Shown here piece after piece: positions 1 to 11,355 of a DNA stretch of 64,000 nt. The notes beneath the pieces were generated by a model that was given only the letters and a program-made list of their open reading frames with translations, was not told the origin of the DNA and did not search any database. The DNA comes from Nothopassalora personata (taxonomy: Eukaryota; Ascomycota; Dothideomycetes; Mycosphaerellales; Mycosphaerellaceae). A program made the translations under genes and the position numbers. The DNA is taken from assembly GCA_033816765.1 (NCBI GenBank), contig CM066287.1, positions 2,542,001-2,606,000 of the forward strand. Reading direction: 5' to 3'. The number at the start of each line of letters is the position of its first letter. Position 1 is the first letter of the stretch.

Positions 1-535
1 AGCAGATTCTCAATTGGCAAACCTGAACTGGTACATCGACGGCGGACATACACTCGAAAGTATAGAAGTCGCCGGACAATGGTTTGCAACGAAGTCGTCC
101 CCCAGTAAGGACAAGCCAGCAGCAAAGCGCATCCTGGTCTTCAACCAGCAGACAAGAGATGCTTCCTCCCTCACCAGGCGTCTACACCACACCCTGGCGG
201 CAGCCTTGAATGACGAACATCCTTTTGAGCACGCGATCTTCTGTCCCAACACGACTTACAGAGATGCTGGCTACAAAGCTGATCTCGTGTCCATCAACAC
301 GAATAAGGACGATGTCGGCAGTCTTCGCGTGCAGCAGGAGCTCGCGAAGAACTGGGACACAATCGATCGGAAATCGACTGTGCATGTCGTCAACACAATC
401 GAAGACGCTGTAGCGAGAGCACGAGATCTTGCCGAGGGGCATCAAGCTGAAGTCTTGGTCACTGGAAGTCTGCATCTGGTGGGCGGGCTCATAGAAGTGC
501 TTGAGAATGAAGTCGAAAGGAATATTGATGCTTAG
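1..535 (+). CDS. met7: Folylpolyglutamate synthase, C-terminal part (cut by window edge)
   Basis: C-terminal ~178 residues of folylpolyglutamate synthase, which adds glutamates to folates with ATP so that they stay in the cell and serve one-carbon metabolism. The open frame runs in from before base 1 (codons start at base 2) and ends at a TAG. Visible family marks are the NWYIDGGHT segment near the window edge, equivalent to the substrate-binding DGAHT-type motif, and TGSLHLVGG near the C-terminus, typical of the Mur-ligase C-terminal domain. The N-terminal ATP-binding domain lies outside the window. Gene identity is confident; the symbol follows yeast usage. Confidence 0.9.
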   Translation, partial: ADSQLANLNWYIDGGHTLESIEVAGQWFATKSSPSKDKPAAKRILVFNQQTRDASSLTRRLHHTLAAALNDEHPFEHAIFCPNTTYRDAGYKADLVSINTNKDDVGSLRVQQELAKNWDTIDRKSTVHVVNTIEDAVARARDLAEGHQAEVLVTGSLHLVGGLIEVLENEVERNIDA

Positions 536-608
536 CATGCTGTGGGGTTATCAATCGATACATCAAACAAACCATGCATCTTCGTGCAGTAAACTGGAAC
601 TCTAGTTT

Positions 609-2384
609 CTACACCCTCAGGAGCTTAGCGAGCTGTTCATGCCCCTTCGCCTTTGCCATGGCAGCAGGCGTACCACTGACACCATCCCAAGCTGCCTTAC
701 CCACGTCCTTCCTAGCGCCTCGCTCAAGTAACAATTTCACCACGTCAACATGGTTTCGATTCGCCGCAAGGTGCAATGGTGTCGCACCCTCTTCTGCTTT
801 CCGGTCCAGCCGGGCACCATTGTCCAGTAATACCCTCAACGCTGCTACACGGCCTTTGTGCGAAGCCCAGTGCACTGCAGTCAGATGATGGACCTGCACA
901 GCTTCGAGATTCGCACCGTGACGTAGCAGAATGTTCACGGAAGATACCGAGCCTGAAGCCGCGGCATAATGCAAGGGTGTATTGAGGTCATCGTCTACGC
1001 AATCGACTTGCGCGCCACGCTCGAGGAGTAACTCAACCATCGCGCTCTGGCTGGTGACTGCTGCTTGGTGCACAGGCGTGAGTCCACCACCAGAAGCGGC
1101 ACGGAGGCTCACACGTGCGCCGTGTTTGAGAAGGAGACGAGCCGCATCAATCTGGCGAGCACTGATAGCACACCATAAAGGGCTGTAGCCGTCTCGCCCA
1201 CTCAGCCAGTCGACTTCTTCGGCGTGGGAGACGAGTGCGGTAAGAGCTTCGACGTTGCCGGCCCATGCTGCGAGATGGAGTGCTGTGTCGCCTTTAGCGT
1301 CCTCGGTACTCATGACTGCAGCGTGCTTGATCAAAGTGATGATACAGCTGCAGTGATTCAGATGCGCTGCTTGATGGAGTGCTGTACGTTTTAGGTTTCC
1401 GAATTTGGTCGAGGGGTCCACTCCTCTATTGAGCAGGTCGTCCAGGGCTTTACTATCGTTGGCATTAACTGCGTCGTAGAGAGCGCTGCTGTCCACGAGC
1501 TTGTTTTCTCGCTGCGGAGATTCCGCAGATGGTGTCTGAATTTCAACCTTATCATAAGACTTCTCCGACTGGATATGTGAACTGTCTTCTGCAGGAGGAC
1601 TATATTCTGGAGGTGGCTCGATCCAGCACTTGTCGTCCACTCCTGGAGTTATGCCAGTGTGGGGGTCGAACGTTGGACATGGCATCGAGTATGCATTCTC
1701 TATTTTGGTGCCATCCAAACGTGCCTCGACTATGACCTCTGGTGGCGGTGTAGGAGGTTCGCGTGCCCTGGTTGCGCCGTGCAAAAAGGAATCGAGCATT
1801 GTTGTCTGCTCTCGGATGTTGTGTGCGGCGTTGGAGATCGCGTCATCGCTACAGCGTCTGCTGTCTATGGACGCTTCGAGGAGCACCAGTGTGGCCTCAA
1901 GAGCTCCGAATATGGCCTGCAGGCGAGGATAATCCCTGTTAGCATTGACTGAGATGGTCGGGTTTTCGCACGTTCTCTGCTGTGCTCGACATAACGAAGC
2001 AATCAACATGGAGAGGTCATTCATCAGGTCGATGACCACCGATGCCATTCGTGCATCGTGGTCCTCTTTTCGTAAAAGCTGCGCAACGCTCGCGCAGAGG
2101 GAGACCAGCTCTCCTATCTGTGACTGTTGGTTCTGGGCTGAGGCATTCTGTCGTGGTTTCCTGTTGTTTTCTTCTCGAGTCTCTGCGAACAGATCATCAA
2201 CTGCTTTGCGTCTCTGTTGCCGTGGTCTTGCTCCGGCTTCTGCAGAGGGTGCAGCCAATGCTGTCTTCTGGTTCTCGCTTCTGGCGTTCCGCCATACTGT
2301 CGACAAAGCTAACGCGATACACGCGACTGTGAAACACGTTGTGGGCGTTAGGAAAGTCGTCGCTTCCAACTTGGAGCTGTTCAT
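609..2384 (-). CDS. Ankyrin-repeat protein with N-terminal hydrophobic segment
   Basis: Intronless frame of 591 residues. Residues about 11-31 form a hydrophobic stretch that could be a signal anchor or membrane helix. Residues ~35-290 are low-complexity, with R/Q-rich and proline-rich parts. From about residue 300 to the end there are eight or nine ankyrin repeats, recognisable by TALHQAAH, TALHLAAW, TPVHQAAV, TPLHYAAA, TAVHWASH and TPLHLAAN. Ankyrin repeats bind other proteins; no catalytic domain is visible and no function can be assigned. The first ATG (2384) is used as start, but an upstream exon is possible. It is transcribed divergently from the transporter at 3089. Confidence 0.75.
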   Translation of the reverse strand: MNSSKLEATTFLTPTTCFTVACIALALSTVWRNARSENQKTALAAPSAEAGARPRQQRRKAVDDLFAETREENNRKPRQNASAQNQQSQIGELVSLCASVAQLLRKEDHDARMASVVIDLMNDLSMLIASLCRAQQRTCENPTISVNANRDYPRLQAIFGALEATLVLLEASIDSRRCSDDAISNAAHNIREQTTMLDSFLHGATRAREPPTPPPEVIVEARLDGTKIENAYSMPCPTFDPHTGITPGVDDKCWIEPPPEYSPPAEDSSHIQSEKSYDKVEIQTPSAESPQRENKLVDSSALYDAVNANDSKALDDLLNRGVDPSTKFGNLKRTALHQAAHLNHCSCIITLIKHAAVMSTEDAKGDTALHLAAWAGNVEALTALVSHAEEVDWLSGRDGYSPLWCAISARQIDAARLLLKHGARVSLRAASGGGLTPVHQAAVTSQSAMVELLLERGAQVDCVDDDLNTPLHYAAASGSVSSVNILLRHGANLEAVQVHHLTAVHWASHKGRVAALRVLLDNGARLDRKAEEGATPLHLAANRNHVDVVKLLLERGARKDVGKAAWDGVSGTPAAMAKAKGHEQLAKLLRV

Positions 2385-3088
2385 CTCTGCTGACTGGAAG
2401 GCCGCTATGGCCGCAGGGACGCAACATCAAGCTGATGGGATGAATGTCATGTTTGTTGACATGCAACATCGTTGTCTCCCGGCCGACGTCTTGCAGGGAT
2501 TCCAGCTTCGTCAGAGCGCCAACCACCAACATCACTCCTTCATCATCGATGGAAGCAAGCGGTATCATCAACGGAACCTCTGTTCAACGATTGACAACTG
2601 CAAAGGCCTGACGCTAACAACATATCATGGCAGCCAAGTGCTTACTCCAATCAAGATGCCAATGCTCGCTTCCAGAAGCCCCCGGCCTGCATCGTTGAGC
2701 TGGTCACTGCGGCACCTCCCGCGGTCCTGGTGCCTGTCAAGGTTCTCTCGGCACATGGCTGTCGCGTGTGAACATAATAAGGACAGCAGGAGTGGAATGA
2801 ATGATTATCCCCATGGCCACTCGCATTGAACTTCCTGGCTGATCTGCGGCTACTTATACACCTCCGCACGGCTCCCATGCTTGCCATGTCTAGTGCTTTG
2901 CACAGCTCGATGGCCGAAGGCGCGCGGCCGGGCCTATGTTGTTATGCTGACCACCACTGCTCGCTGATATTGGGTTCGCATAAGACTGAAGAGGACATGG
3001 TCTTGCAGTCCCTGCAGTTCCTTGCTGCACTTTTTTGATCGTCTGGAAGGCCGCAGGAATAGCCAACCATCTGATTCTGAAGCCAAGC
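2385..3088. other. Divergent intergenic region
   Basis: About 700 bases between the ankyrin gene and the amino-acid transporter, transcribed away from each other. Antisense frames here lack any family resemblance. It presumably holds both promoters; no specific element was recognised. Confidence 0.5.
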
Positions 3089-4814
3089 ATGGCCACATCA
3101 CCACCCGACGAGAAGATAATCCATCTCAGCCAGGATTCACCGGGTCCCGAAGTGCTCGCGGGAAAAGGCGATGACCTCGAAGAGCATGAAGTGTTCCAAA
3201 GGGATGGCGAAGTCAACTTCCGCACTGTTGGCTGGCCACGTGCGTCAGTGATCTTCTTGAAGGTCATCTTTGCTACGGGCGTGTTATCCATTCCAACAGC
3301 GATGGTGTCCTTGGGAGCGATCGGCGGCGCGTTCAACGTGATCGGCTTCGGCATGCTCAATACCTACTCCGCCGTCATAACGTAGGGGCCGCCTCTTCGA
3401 AACTTGGGGTGTAAGAGATACTGATCAGTATACGCGAGCCAGGGGCGACTTTCGGAATAGACACCCATGGTGCCACTCGGTCGCAGACATGGGCATGGAG
3501 GTTGGTGGCATATGGGTTCGAGAGATCACTGGGATTCTCTTCATTATCGCCTATATTCTCTGTAGTGGTAGGTTCAAACGTATGTGCGCTAAGTCTGCGC
3601 CGCTAAAGAGAGCAGGATCTGGAATCTTGGGAGTCGCGATTGGGTTGAATGCTCTCTCGCATCATGCTGCGTGTACGGTCTGGTGGGCGTATGTGATGGG
3701 CATTTCCATCCTATTCCTATGGCTGACTGATTCCATAGATTCCTCGCCACCATAGTCGTTGCTCTCGCCGCTTCTGTCCGCAAGGTAATGCCATAAGCTC
3801 ACGACCATAACAGTCGTCGCTGACTTTACCTGGCCGGCAGTTCCATCAGATCGGCTGGCTTACATGGGCCGGTTTCACGAGCATCTTCATTGCGGTCTTC
3901 ATTGTTGTTGCCGCCGTTACAACCCGAGACCGCCCGGCTGCTGCTCCTCCCACTGGTGACTACGACTTAGGTTATTATGCTGTCCCATCAGGTGTCACCT
4001 TCGCGGCCGGAGTCGCCGCCTCATGTACGATCTTCGTGTCATCGGCCGCCACGAGTGCCTTCTTACCAGTCATTAGTGAGATGGTAGGTGTTCTCTAGCG
4101 TCCCAAACAGATCACAGCTGACCTATATCGCGCCATAGAAAAATCCAAGAGACTATCGCAAGGCCCTGTACGTTTGTATGGGCCTAGTGACAGCGGCTTA
4201 TCTCGCTTTCTCCCTGGTCGTGTACCGCTGGTGCGGTAAATGGGTCGCATCTCCCTCACTCGGTAGCGCCGGTCAGACTGTGAAGATGGTAGCATACGGA
4301 GTAGGCATGATCGGACTCGTGGTCAGTGCATGCCTTTACTTGCATATCGCTGCCAAGTACGTCTTCGTTCGACTGCTGCGTGGGAGCAAGCGCCTTCAAG
4401 CGAACACCTTCATACACTGGGCAACTTGGCTTGGCTGCACCTTTGGACTCGCTGCTCTATCTTTCATCCTCTCGCAGGCGATCCCAATTTTCAACTATCT
4501 GCTGGCCTTAACGGGAAGCTTGTGCTTTGCGCCAATCACTATAGTGCTTCCAGCATGGCTTTGGCTTCACGATCACATGTCCTTTCGGAGAGGTGGTGCG
4601 TGGCAACAGCTCGCCTTCTGGTTCCACGTCTTCCTCATCCCGCTAGGTCTGTTCTTCTTGGGAGCTGGCACTTATGGTGTGATCGAGCAAATCATACAAG
4701 CGTATGCCGATGGTTTGATTGGTATGTTGAGCTGTGTAGAGAGTGCTTGTCCAAAGCTGATCTTCGATAACGGGGTCCGCGTTCTCTTGTGCAGACAACT
4801 CTGGCTCCACCTGA
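3089..4814 (+). CDS. AVT/Mtr-type amino-acid transporter (AAAP family)
   Basis: Membrane transporter of the Aa_trans family, related to fungal neutral amino-acid permeases. Six exons; introns 3382-3442, 3568-3615, 3690-3738, 3785-3840, 4084-4138 and 4722-4794 all have GT...AG ends and keep frame. The protein starts MATSPPDEK, has a ~50-residue cytosolic tail, then TM1 beginning in FLKVIFATGVLSIP, the GDFRNRHPWCHSVADM segment typical of the family, and about eleven hydrophobic helices. It ends DGLIDNSGST at TGA 4812-4814. The C-terminal YADGLIG context also matches the family. Substrate is inferred from family only. Splice joins are well supported because each restores conserved sequence such as ILCSGSGILGV. 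Confidence 0.88.
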
Positions 4815-5773
4815 ATACTTCGGTCTCTGCTATCGAGACGAAGGTATGTCAAGTAGACATAGCGCAGATGAGAATGATCATCCAACACTTCGTCCTTGTC
4901 CCATAAGTAAAGCCGTGTCTTTGAATTATGAGCTACAGATACCCGGCCTTCAAGAGTCCGCCTACGTTTCACTCTTGCTGCACAATAGACTGCCGTTGTC
5001 TCTACCTGCGAAGCGTTTCACGCCAATGACGAGGTCTCTGTGGTATTCGGAGACGTTCCCGGAGACTCAAGTCGCTCTGTACCGCAGAACAGCCAGGCCG
5101 CCAAGCTCACTTCTACACCAGTGGAGGCAATGCAAGCAGTCCGATGAAATGGGACAATGTATCAGGACTTGTGGTACGAGATTCCTAAGAAGGCTTCGCC
5201 GATACAGAGTTGGCACAATGTCGGTAGTCCGCGTTCGCATCCCCAAATTGCGTCTCGTCCTAGCGGCAGGCCGGAAGCGTATAAGTTTGTACGCAGGCAC
5301 ACTCGAGTGTGTTCTTTCCACACTCACGTAAACAGCACTCACCGAGACTAGGCAGCGCTTCATACTTGCAGTCGTCTTGATGGTGGCCAGCGTCATGGCT
5401 CGGGGCTGGGTACATGTGCACTTTTGTGCTGCCCCCCCTCGTCAGGCTAAATAACCGATTCAGGTGCGAACGTCTGCTACCATTCCAAAGGCGGAACCTC
5501 GATCGCCTGCCAAGAAGTCAGTCATTGACCAGATCCGCGTAAAGGTGGAGATAATAATGACGTCATAGAGCTCAGCTTGTGCAGAGAACAAGGCATGCAA
5601 GCCTATCGACTCGGATGGCGATGCCAGTACGACTATGCGAACTGCCCGTGAAAAGTAAATCTTTAGAGAGTGAGGCGTCACCTGAATGTACCGCAGTACT
5701 CAGGAGTTTTGAATCATGTATTGCTCCTCGCGTCTCCGTCTACCAATCAGCGAGCATACCAACGATGCGTCGT
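4815..5773. other. Intergenic, convergent 3' ends
   Basis: About 960 bases between the stop of the transporter and the stop of the aminopeptidase. Open frames of up to 180 codons occur but show no family resemblance. A frame around 5020-5340 reads somewhat protein-like but is interrupted; it could be a very old relic and is not annotated. Confidence 0.5.
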
Positions 5774-7392
5774 CTAGATGAAAAACTTTCCACCATGATA
5801 CTTGACAGTCTGCTCATATTGGCCAAGCCCAGCGGCTGCGACCTTCGTACGCTCTGGGAACCCGTCAAAAGACCTCGCGTAAGTAGCGACCGAGTGCGCT
5901 ATCAACTTCGTATTGATCTCCCATGCCGTGACGTTGACGTTGCCGACATCGTCGCACAGTTGATGATAGCACGGGTCGTACCAGTCTCCTGCCTTGCCAC
6001 CGAACTTTTTCACTTCCTCCTCAGTCTTGATGCCCTCAGCACCCGTGGCAATACCTCCAGCAGGAATCCCAGCTCGAATAAAGCCATCGTAGTCACTCCT
6101 TCCATCGAAGGGGATGAAGCTGTAGCTGAGGTTGTGAGCCTTGTAGAAGTTGATGTAGAGGTCGCGAAGCTCCTCAGAGCCGACCGGGTTCTCGGCGTTC
6201 GTGGCGTTATAAATTTGGTATGCAAAGTTCGGCGAAGCCATCATGTCGTAATCCATGAAAAGGCGGACTTTTCTATTTTCATCAGGCGAAAGGCTAGCAG
6301 CATAAAAGTCAGAGCCTAACAGTCCTTCTTCTTCGCCGGCCCACCAGGCGAACCGAACGCAGTTCTTGACGCTGAACTTGACGAGGTGCGTGGCGACTTC
6401 CAGCAAAGAGAGAGTTCCACTCCCATCATCGTTGATGCCGGGTCCTTCTGGCACAGAATCGCTGTGGGCACCGATCATGACACAATTCTCTGGATCGCCT
6501 TCGGCCGTCTGAGCGATGACATTGAGTGTCTTGATGGTCTTGACTTCAGCATCGATGTATGCAATAGCATCCACAGCCTTGCCAACCTTTAGCTTCTCCA
6601 ATGTAGGCGCTGCTTCCTCAGCGGAGATACCGAAGGTAGCGATATGGTCGTCATCCGGTGTGCCCATCGTGCCATGAAGGGCGCCATTCTCATTGTTGTA
6701 GATGACTGCAGCTACAGCTCCAGCACGACCTGCCAACTTAGACTTGTCGCCGAAAGAGCACTTGCCACGCTCCACAAATGCAATGTTCTCTTTAAGGCCA
6801 TCCGGATAATCATCAGCAGAGCAACCACCGTCCTTGACGAGGATCAGATCTCCGTGAACTGGCTCGTTTTCTTTGGTGCCTGGAGTCAGGCTCATAGCAG
6901 ATGCATTTGAGATGACATGATCTCCTAGGACGAGTCGTGATTCGTACACTTTGCCCGTGAACGCTGGAAATGTTTGCTCGGAGATATTGTAGTAGCTACC
7001 GAGCTTCTTGATGGTGGCGTAGATATAATCTAAGGTAGCTTCATGTCCGGCACTTCCAATGACTCTCGTTGGGTGGTTGTAGTCGTGATACGACCTAAAA
7101 GTACGGTAGGTCAGCCTAGGTGTCTTGGAGTGGAGGGTCAGAAGTCATGAGCGTTCTGAGCGTGTCTCAGGCATTGCACAATGGCTGCTGTACCTGAGCT
7201 TACTGACAGCTCGGCGAGTTTGTATAGATCTTCTGCTCTGCTCAACAAGTTCTCGCCATTGATGTGAGATTGCAGTTCTTCGCTATCAACGAGCTTGTTG
7301 AGTACGGACGATGGCAGCAGGGGCTTCTGCTCAGCATATGCTAAGCCGCGGCCTAGCAGAATTACTGCCGCAAACACCTTGATGAGGGACAT
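5774..7392 (-). CDS. Secreted M28 zinc aminopeptidase with PA domain
   Basis: 501-residue aminopeptidase of the aminopeptidase Y / fungal Lap2 type, which removes N-terminal residues from peptides outside the cell or in the vacuole. Start MSLIKVF at 7392 gives a clean signal peptide of ~20 residues (ends GRGLAYA). A PA domain follows at about residues 135-240, then the peptidase M28 core. Zinc and catalytic motifs in order: GAHSDS (~272), NDDGSG (~284), GEEEG (~317), MDYDM (~343) and YHQLCDD (~440); all expected ligands are present. One intron is placed at 7095-7207 because it gives LSYHDYNHPTRV and keeps frame. Its donor GTCAGT is not ideal, so that boundary may shift slightly. Several N-glycosylation sites fit secretion. 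Confidence 0.9.
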
Positions 7393-7960
7393 GTTGTGGC
7401 GATGGCGATGATGTCTGGACGAAGTTGTCCTGGTGATTAAGAAGGACGGTGTCGGCCTTACGTTTGTCCGGTTGGAACCTTCGATCACTAGCCTGCCAGG
7501 CTACCTATGGACAGCAATGGCCCCCAAATTTTGTCGATCCCTCCGCGTCGCAGTCTTGCTTTACTTGCTTGCTTGTTTGCTTGTTTGTTTCTCTATAACA
7601 TTACTTATAAACAAATAAACGCCGGCGTAGATAGTATGCCCGCTGGCTTAAAGGCGGCGATAGATAACAAAGTGCAAAAATTCGCAGTACTAAAGTATTG
7701 CGATCGTGTTATGTCTTAAAAATCTCATTGACGATTTTGCTGTCCGGCGGTAGCCAGGTCACCTACATAATGTAGCACCTTCCCTTCGACATACTATAAA
7801 CAGAAGGATGTCAATCATACTCGAAGAACATGAAGCAATGTCTTGGAATTTAGTGTTCAGAATGGAGCGAAGTGCCTCGTCATGTGTCAATAATTCGGCC
7901 GCTGTCCAGGCCGCTGATCCATGCCTGGTCTGGTACCATATCTCTCTCCAATGGTGACGT
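7393..7960. other. Upstream region of aminopeptidase gene with simple repeat
   Basis: About 570 bases with no gene. It includes a short CTTG/TTTG-rich microsatellite at roughly 7559-7593 and a slightly AT-rich stretch to about 7740. It probably contains the aminopeptidase promoter. Confidence 0.5.
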
Positions 7961-8447
7961 GAACACACTGCACACCTGACAGCTCAGACTGCCGCGTTGT
8001 CAAGTCCGGGCTCACCTTTCCCAACGGCCCGATAACAGCCCAAGACGATCCCCTCCACGTTCCCAGCACTTACCAAAGGCAACATCCAAATCTTCAAGTC
8101 CCTGCTCGATCACGGCCTGGAGGAAGTTGGACTAAATCGATTTTACCTTATGCAATCGATAATCTCTCCTGGGACAAAGATGGTGCCGTCTGGATCGCTG
8201 CCTTGCCGAAACCATTTGAAGTCTTGGGGGGCGTTCAACGACCCCCTTGAACAAAGTCGTCCCTGCGACGATATTGCGCGCGACGATGAAGCCGCGGACA
8301 GATGGCGAATGGCAAGCTGAGGAGGTGCTCGAAGGTAGGGATGCAGAGGTATTGCCTGGAGCCAGGGTGGCGGTTCACGATGTGGAGACGGTCAAGATTT
8401 TCATCTCTGGTGTTACGGCTCCCTTCATTACGGTGTGTGTGAGTTGA
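7961..8447 (+). pseudogene. Paraoxonase/SMP-30-like lactonase, decayed C-terminal relic
   Basis: Remains of a six-bladed beta-propeller esterase/lactonase of the fungal serum-paraoxonase-like family. Matching pieces lie in order but in changing frames: SGLTFPNG and DDPLHVPST (about 8005-8070), KGNIQIFKSLLDHGLEE (about 8078-8130), LPYAIDNLSWDKDGAVWIAALP (about 8147-8215) and NKVVPATILRAT through GVTAPFITV (8250-8440). Frame breaks fall near 8070, at the T-run near 8146 and at the C-run near 8237. No GT...AG introns can explain them, because the family sequence is continuous across each break. No convincing N-terminal half was found upstream. Family assignment rests on the motif order; the original substrate is unknown. 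Confidence 0.75.
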
Positions 8448-8767
8448 AGTGAAGACCAATGGCTGTGGACATTAGGCGTGGCCGCGACAGCTGCAAAGCA
8501 CGTCTGTTATCCTGACCTGTATCCAATGCTACGGTTGCCTTCAACCTCCTTGCGAGCTTCGAGACGAAGCGTGCGAGGCGCGCTACTCCGATTCCTCACT
8601 ACGAGGTCGACCGAGCTAATACGTCGCCGCCGTCATCCTTGAAAGACAATTGAGCTGTCGGAAAGGCGGCCACCTTTGGTGCCCAAAGCCCTCGAACCTT
8701 GACCATTATCGATCGATACAAATTAGTCTATGCGACTGGTGTATGTACATACATACAACCCACAGGC
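8448..8767. other. Intergenic, nothing recognised
   Basis: 320 bases between the paraoxonase-like relic and the Pex5 stop codon. No coding or structural signal was seen. Confidence 0.5.
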
Positions 8768-10739
8768 CTAGAAATCGAACTGCCCACGCAATTGATTCAA
8801 GTCCATATCCGGACCAACCGTTGCGCTCAGATCCCTTCGTCCCATCTGCGTGAAGACTCGTCGTAACGTGTCGTAAAGGTTCGTGCTCTGGTTTTGCTGC
8901 AGTGCAGCATCGACCGCGGCTTGTTCGTCAATGTCGTTGCCGTGACCATCCTTAAGGATCTCGGCCGCCTTGGCTCTGCCTTCTTGCTCCTGCAACTTAT
9001 GCATAGAAAGTGCACCCAGTAAGTGCCCGGCTGCTTCCTCAAGGACTCCGAGGTTGATGCACGAGACGCCCAAGTTGTAGCGTGCTCGGACAAAATTCGG
9101 GCGTAATTCCAGAGCCCGTGAATATGCCTCAATAGCTTCTTCTGATCGTGAGGAGTTGGCTAGCGTAGCTCCTAGACGGTTCCACAAGAGATGCTCTTCG
9201 CCCTCGCGCTTCATCGAGCCATGCTGGTGGGAGTTGAGGGCGGCGGTAAAGCAATCGACTGCCTTGTCATAGTCTTCGCTGCCGTAGAAGAGGACTCCGA
9301 GACCGACCTGCACGTCTACATCGACATCGCCACCTTCAGGGTTAAGTTGTGCGGCCTCAAGGAAGTAGTTTGTGACTTTCTCGTGCAGCATGTGTCGATC
9401 GGTGAAGCCCATCTCTTCCTCCTCTTCCATGCCGCGGGGTGTCACACCGAGCTGCGGATACTTGGAAGCTACCCATCGCTCAAGTGTGCGGTACGCAAGT
9501 GTGTCGTAGCCTTCGTTCGTGTAGGACACCGCAAGACCCATTAGTGCCTCCAGGTTGCTTGGGTCGAGCTTCAGAGCCTGTTCCAACGCTCTTATCGCGG
9601 GCGACTCTTTCTCGTTCTGAGCCTGTGCTTGTCCTAACGCCACCCAAGCATCTGCAAAATCCTGCTGCTTTTGTACAGCGGCCTCGAATGCTAGCGCTGC
9701 CAAACTCAGATTACCGCCTTCTCGCATGATCTTCATGCCTTCCTCGAATGCATTCGGAACATCTTTGAAGAAGTTGTTCTCCTCGAACATATAATTGCCT
9801 TGATTGGGAGCAGTGTTATAATCGCCGAACTCGTTCCTGAAGCTATCGAAGTTGTGATTGAGACCATCGAAGTCTTTCCATTGATCGAATTCGTCGCCAA
9901 AGTGGCCTGCCATCTCCTCGTCGGCCAACATGTCCCTGTTCACGTTAGTACTTGATTCGAGTGTATAGTTCTCGCCTGCCCATCGCTCTAAGCAGGAGCA
10001 GGATTCCACCACCATCCACTTACTTGTCCAATTGATTCAGCTCCCGTTCCACAGCCGCGTTCGCCTCTTGATCCAATTGATCTGCCTCCTGATCCGCAGT
10101 AGAAAGCTCCTCGAACTGCTTCTCCCAATCCGTATCGCTCAGCTCTTGCACCCGCCCTTTGCCCTTACCCTCATATTGCTGCGGCACGTTGTTCTGCATC
10201 ATCGGCGACTGATACCCCATCATCGGTCTCTGCATCCCAAAGCCGGACGAGTACATAGATGGTCGGTACGCAGACTGCTGCTGGAAGCTCGGACTGTGGG
10301 CCCGTTGCGCAGGAGTCATCTGCGCCTGTCTGAACTGGGCGAAGTCCTGAGGGTTAAAGCCTCCCGCCCTCTGCTGCTGCTGCTGGAAGTCCTCAGGCGC
10401 GAACCGAGGGCCTTGCTGCTGGAACTCGCCCGCCCAGTTCGCGTTGCCTGCACTACCGCCGCCATTCGCACGCTCGAGGTGTTCTGCTTCCCGGCGCAGC
10501 TGCTCCATGTGAAAGGCATCATTTTGGAGCATCTCGCCCATATGGGGTCCCTGTTGGGCGAAGTCTTGGAATGCGGCATCATCGGGTAGTTGCTGGCCGC
10601 TGCGGAAGCCGTTGAATTGTTGTGGCTGTCGGGATGTGAGGCGGTCTCGCTGCAGCGATGTGTCGGCTCCCGTCGTCTTCTGGAATTGTGCGAGAGGATT
10701 GGAGCCGGTGCTGCATTCTGGACCGCCGAGAAACGACAT
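8768..10739 (-). CDS. pex5: Peroxisomal targeting signal 1 receptor Pex5
   Basis: 627-residue cytosolic receptor that binds the C-terminal SKL-type signal of peroxisomal matrix proteins and docks at Pex13/Pex14. Two exons; intron 9936-10023 with donor GTAAGT and a TACTAAC branch site just before the acceptor. The join gives NQLDKDMLADEEMAGHF. Visible features: Cys9 in MSFLGGPEC, the conserved N-terminal cysteine that is monoubiquitinated for receptor recycling; WxxxF-type Pex14-binding motifs WAGEF (102-106) and WEKQF (205-209), with a related WKDF near 256; a glutamine-rich disordered half encoded partly by CAG repeats near 10372-10390; and TPR repeats from about residue 300 to 600, with ALGQAQAQNEKE and RPNFVRARYNLGVSCINLG among them. 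Confidence 0.95.
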
Positions 10740-11355
10740 TTTGGCTCAAGCAGATGTGATATGTATGAGGACGCTGTGGTTGATGTTGGAGGGTGGGTGA
10801 GGGTGCTGTGGGGTTCGTTGTGGGTGAGGAGAAGTCAAGAAATCCAAGAGGCTCCTTGCAGGTCTGCTGGAGTTCTACAACAGGGAGACAACGAGCACGG
10901 CCGAGGTCAACGGCTGGCAAAGAAAAAGAATGTTCTTCCCTCTCGGCATCAATATTCACAAGCAGATTACACTTCGCGGCTGCTACAGATGACCCTGATG
11001 CACAAGGCCGATACCGCGAGCCGAGGTGAAACCCCCGTGACACTTGTATGCTCGAGCACGATCACGAGAACAGGGACATCGATATAGAGTTGGGAAGGTC
11101 TGCCATGCTCATGCTCTGCCTCTATGCTATACTACACATCTTGTACAACAATGAAGGTCAAGTCGACCTGCGTTGTACACGCTCTTACGCGGCGGCATGC
11201 CACCTCGAGTCACTCTGTACCGCGCAGTGCTTTACTGCTTCCTGGTCGCCATCGCTCGTGCGTCCTTTCCCACACCATCATCCCTTTGTAGGCAATGCTG
11301 TACAATGTTCTCCCCATCCTCGCTGTCGTCTTACACTCCCAGTATTCTCTTCGAT
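10740..11355. other. Intergenic: Pex5 promoter and RRM-gene 3' region
   Basis: About 615 bases upstream of the Pex5 start and downstream of the RRM gene stop. Several short open frames have no family resemblance. No regulatory motif was identified with confidence. Confidence 0.5.

Noticed and set aside
1945..2829. 294-codon plus-strand frame
   Set aside because: It mirrors the ankyrin gene on the opposite strand and its composition (Ser/Arg/Cys-rich, no domain) is that of an antisense shadow.
4789..5331. 180-codon plus-strand frame after the amino-acid transporter
   Set aside because: It starts inside the transporter's last intron, shows no motif, and neighbouring frames are equally protein-like; too weak to call.
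7961..8447. Active paraoxonase-like gene with introns
   Set aside because: The breaks are single-base frame changes in continuous family sequence, with no GT...AG pair able to restore frame.
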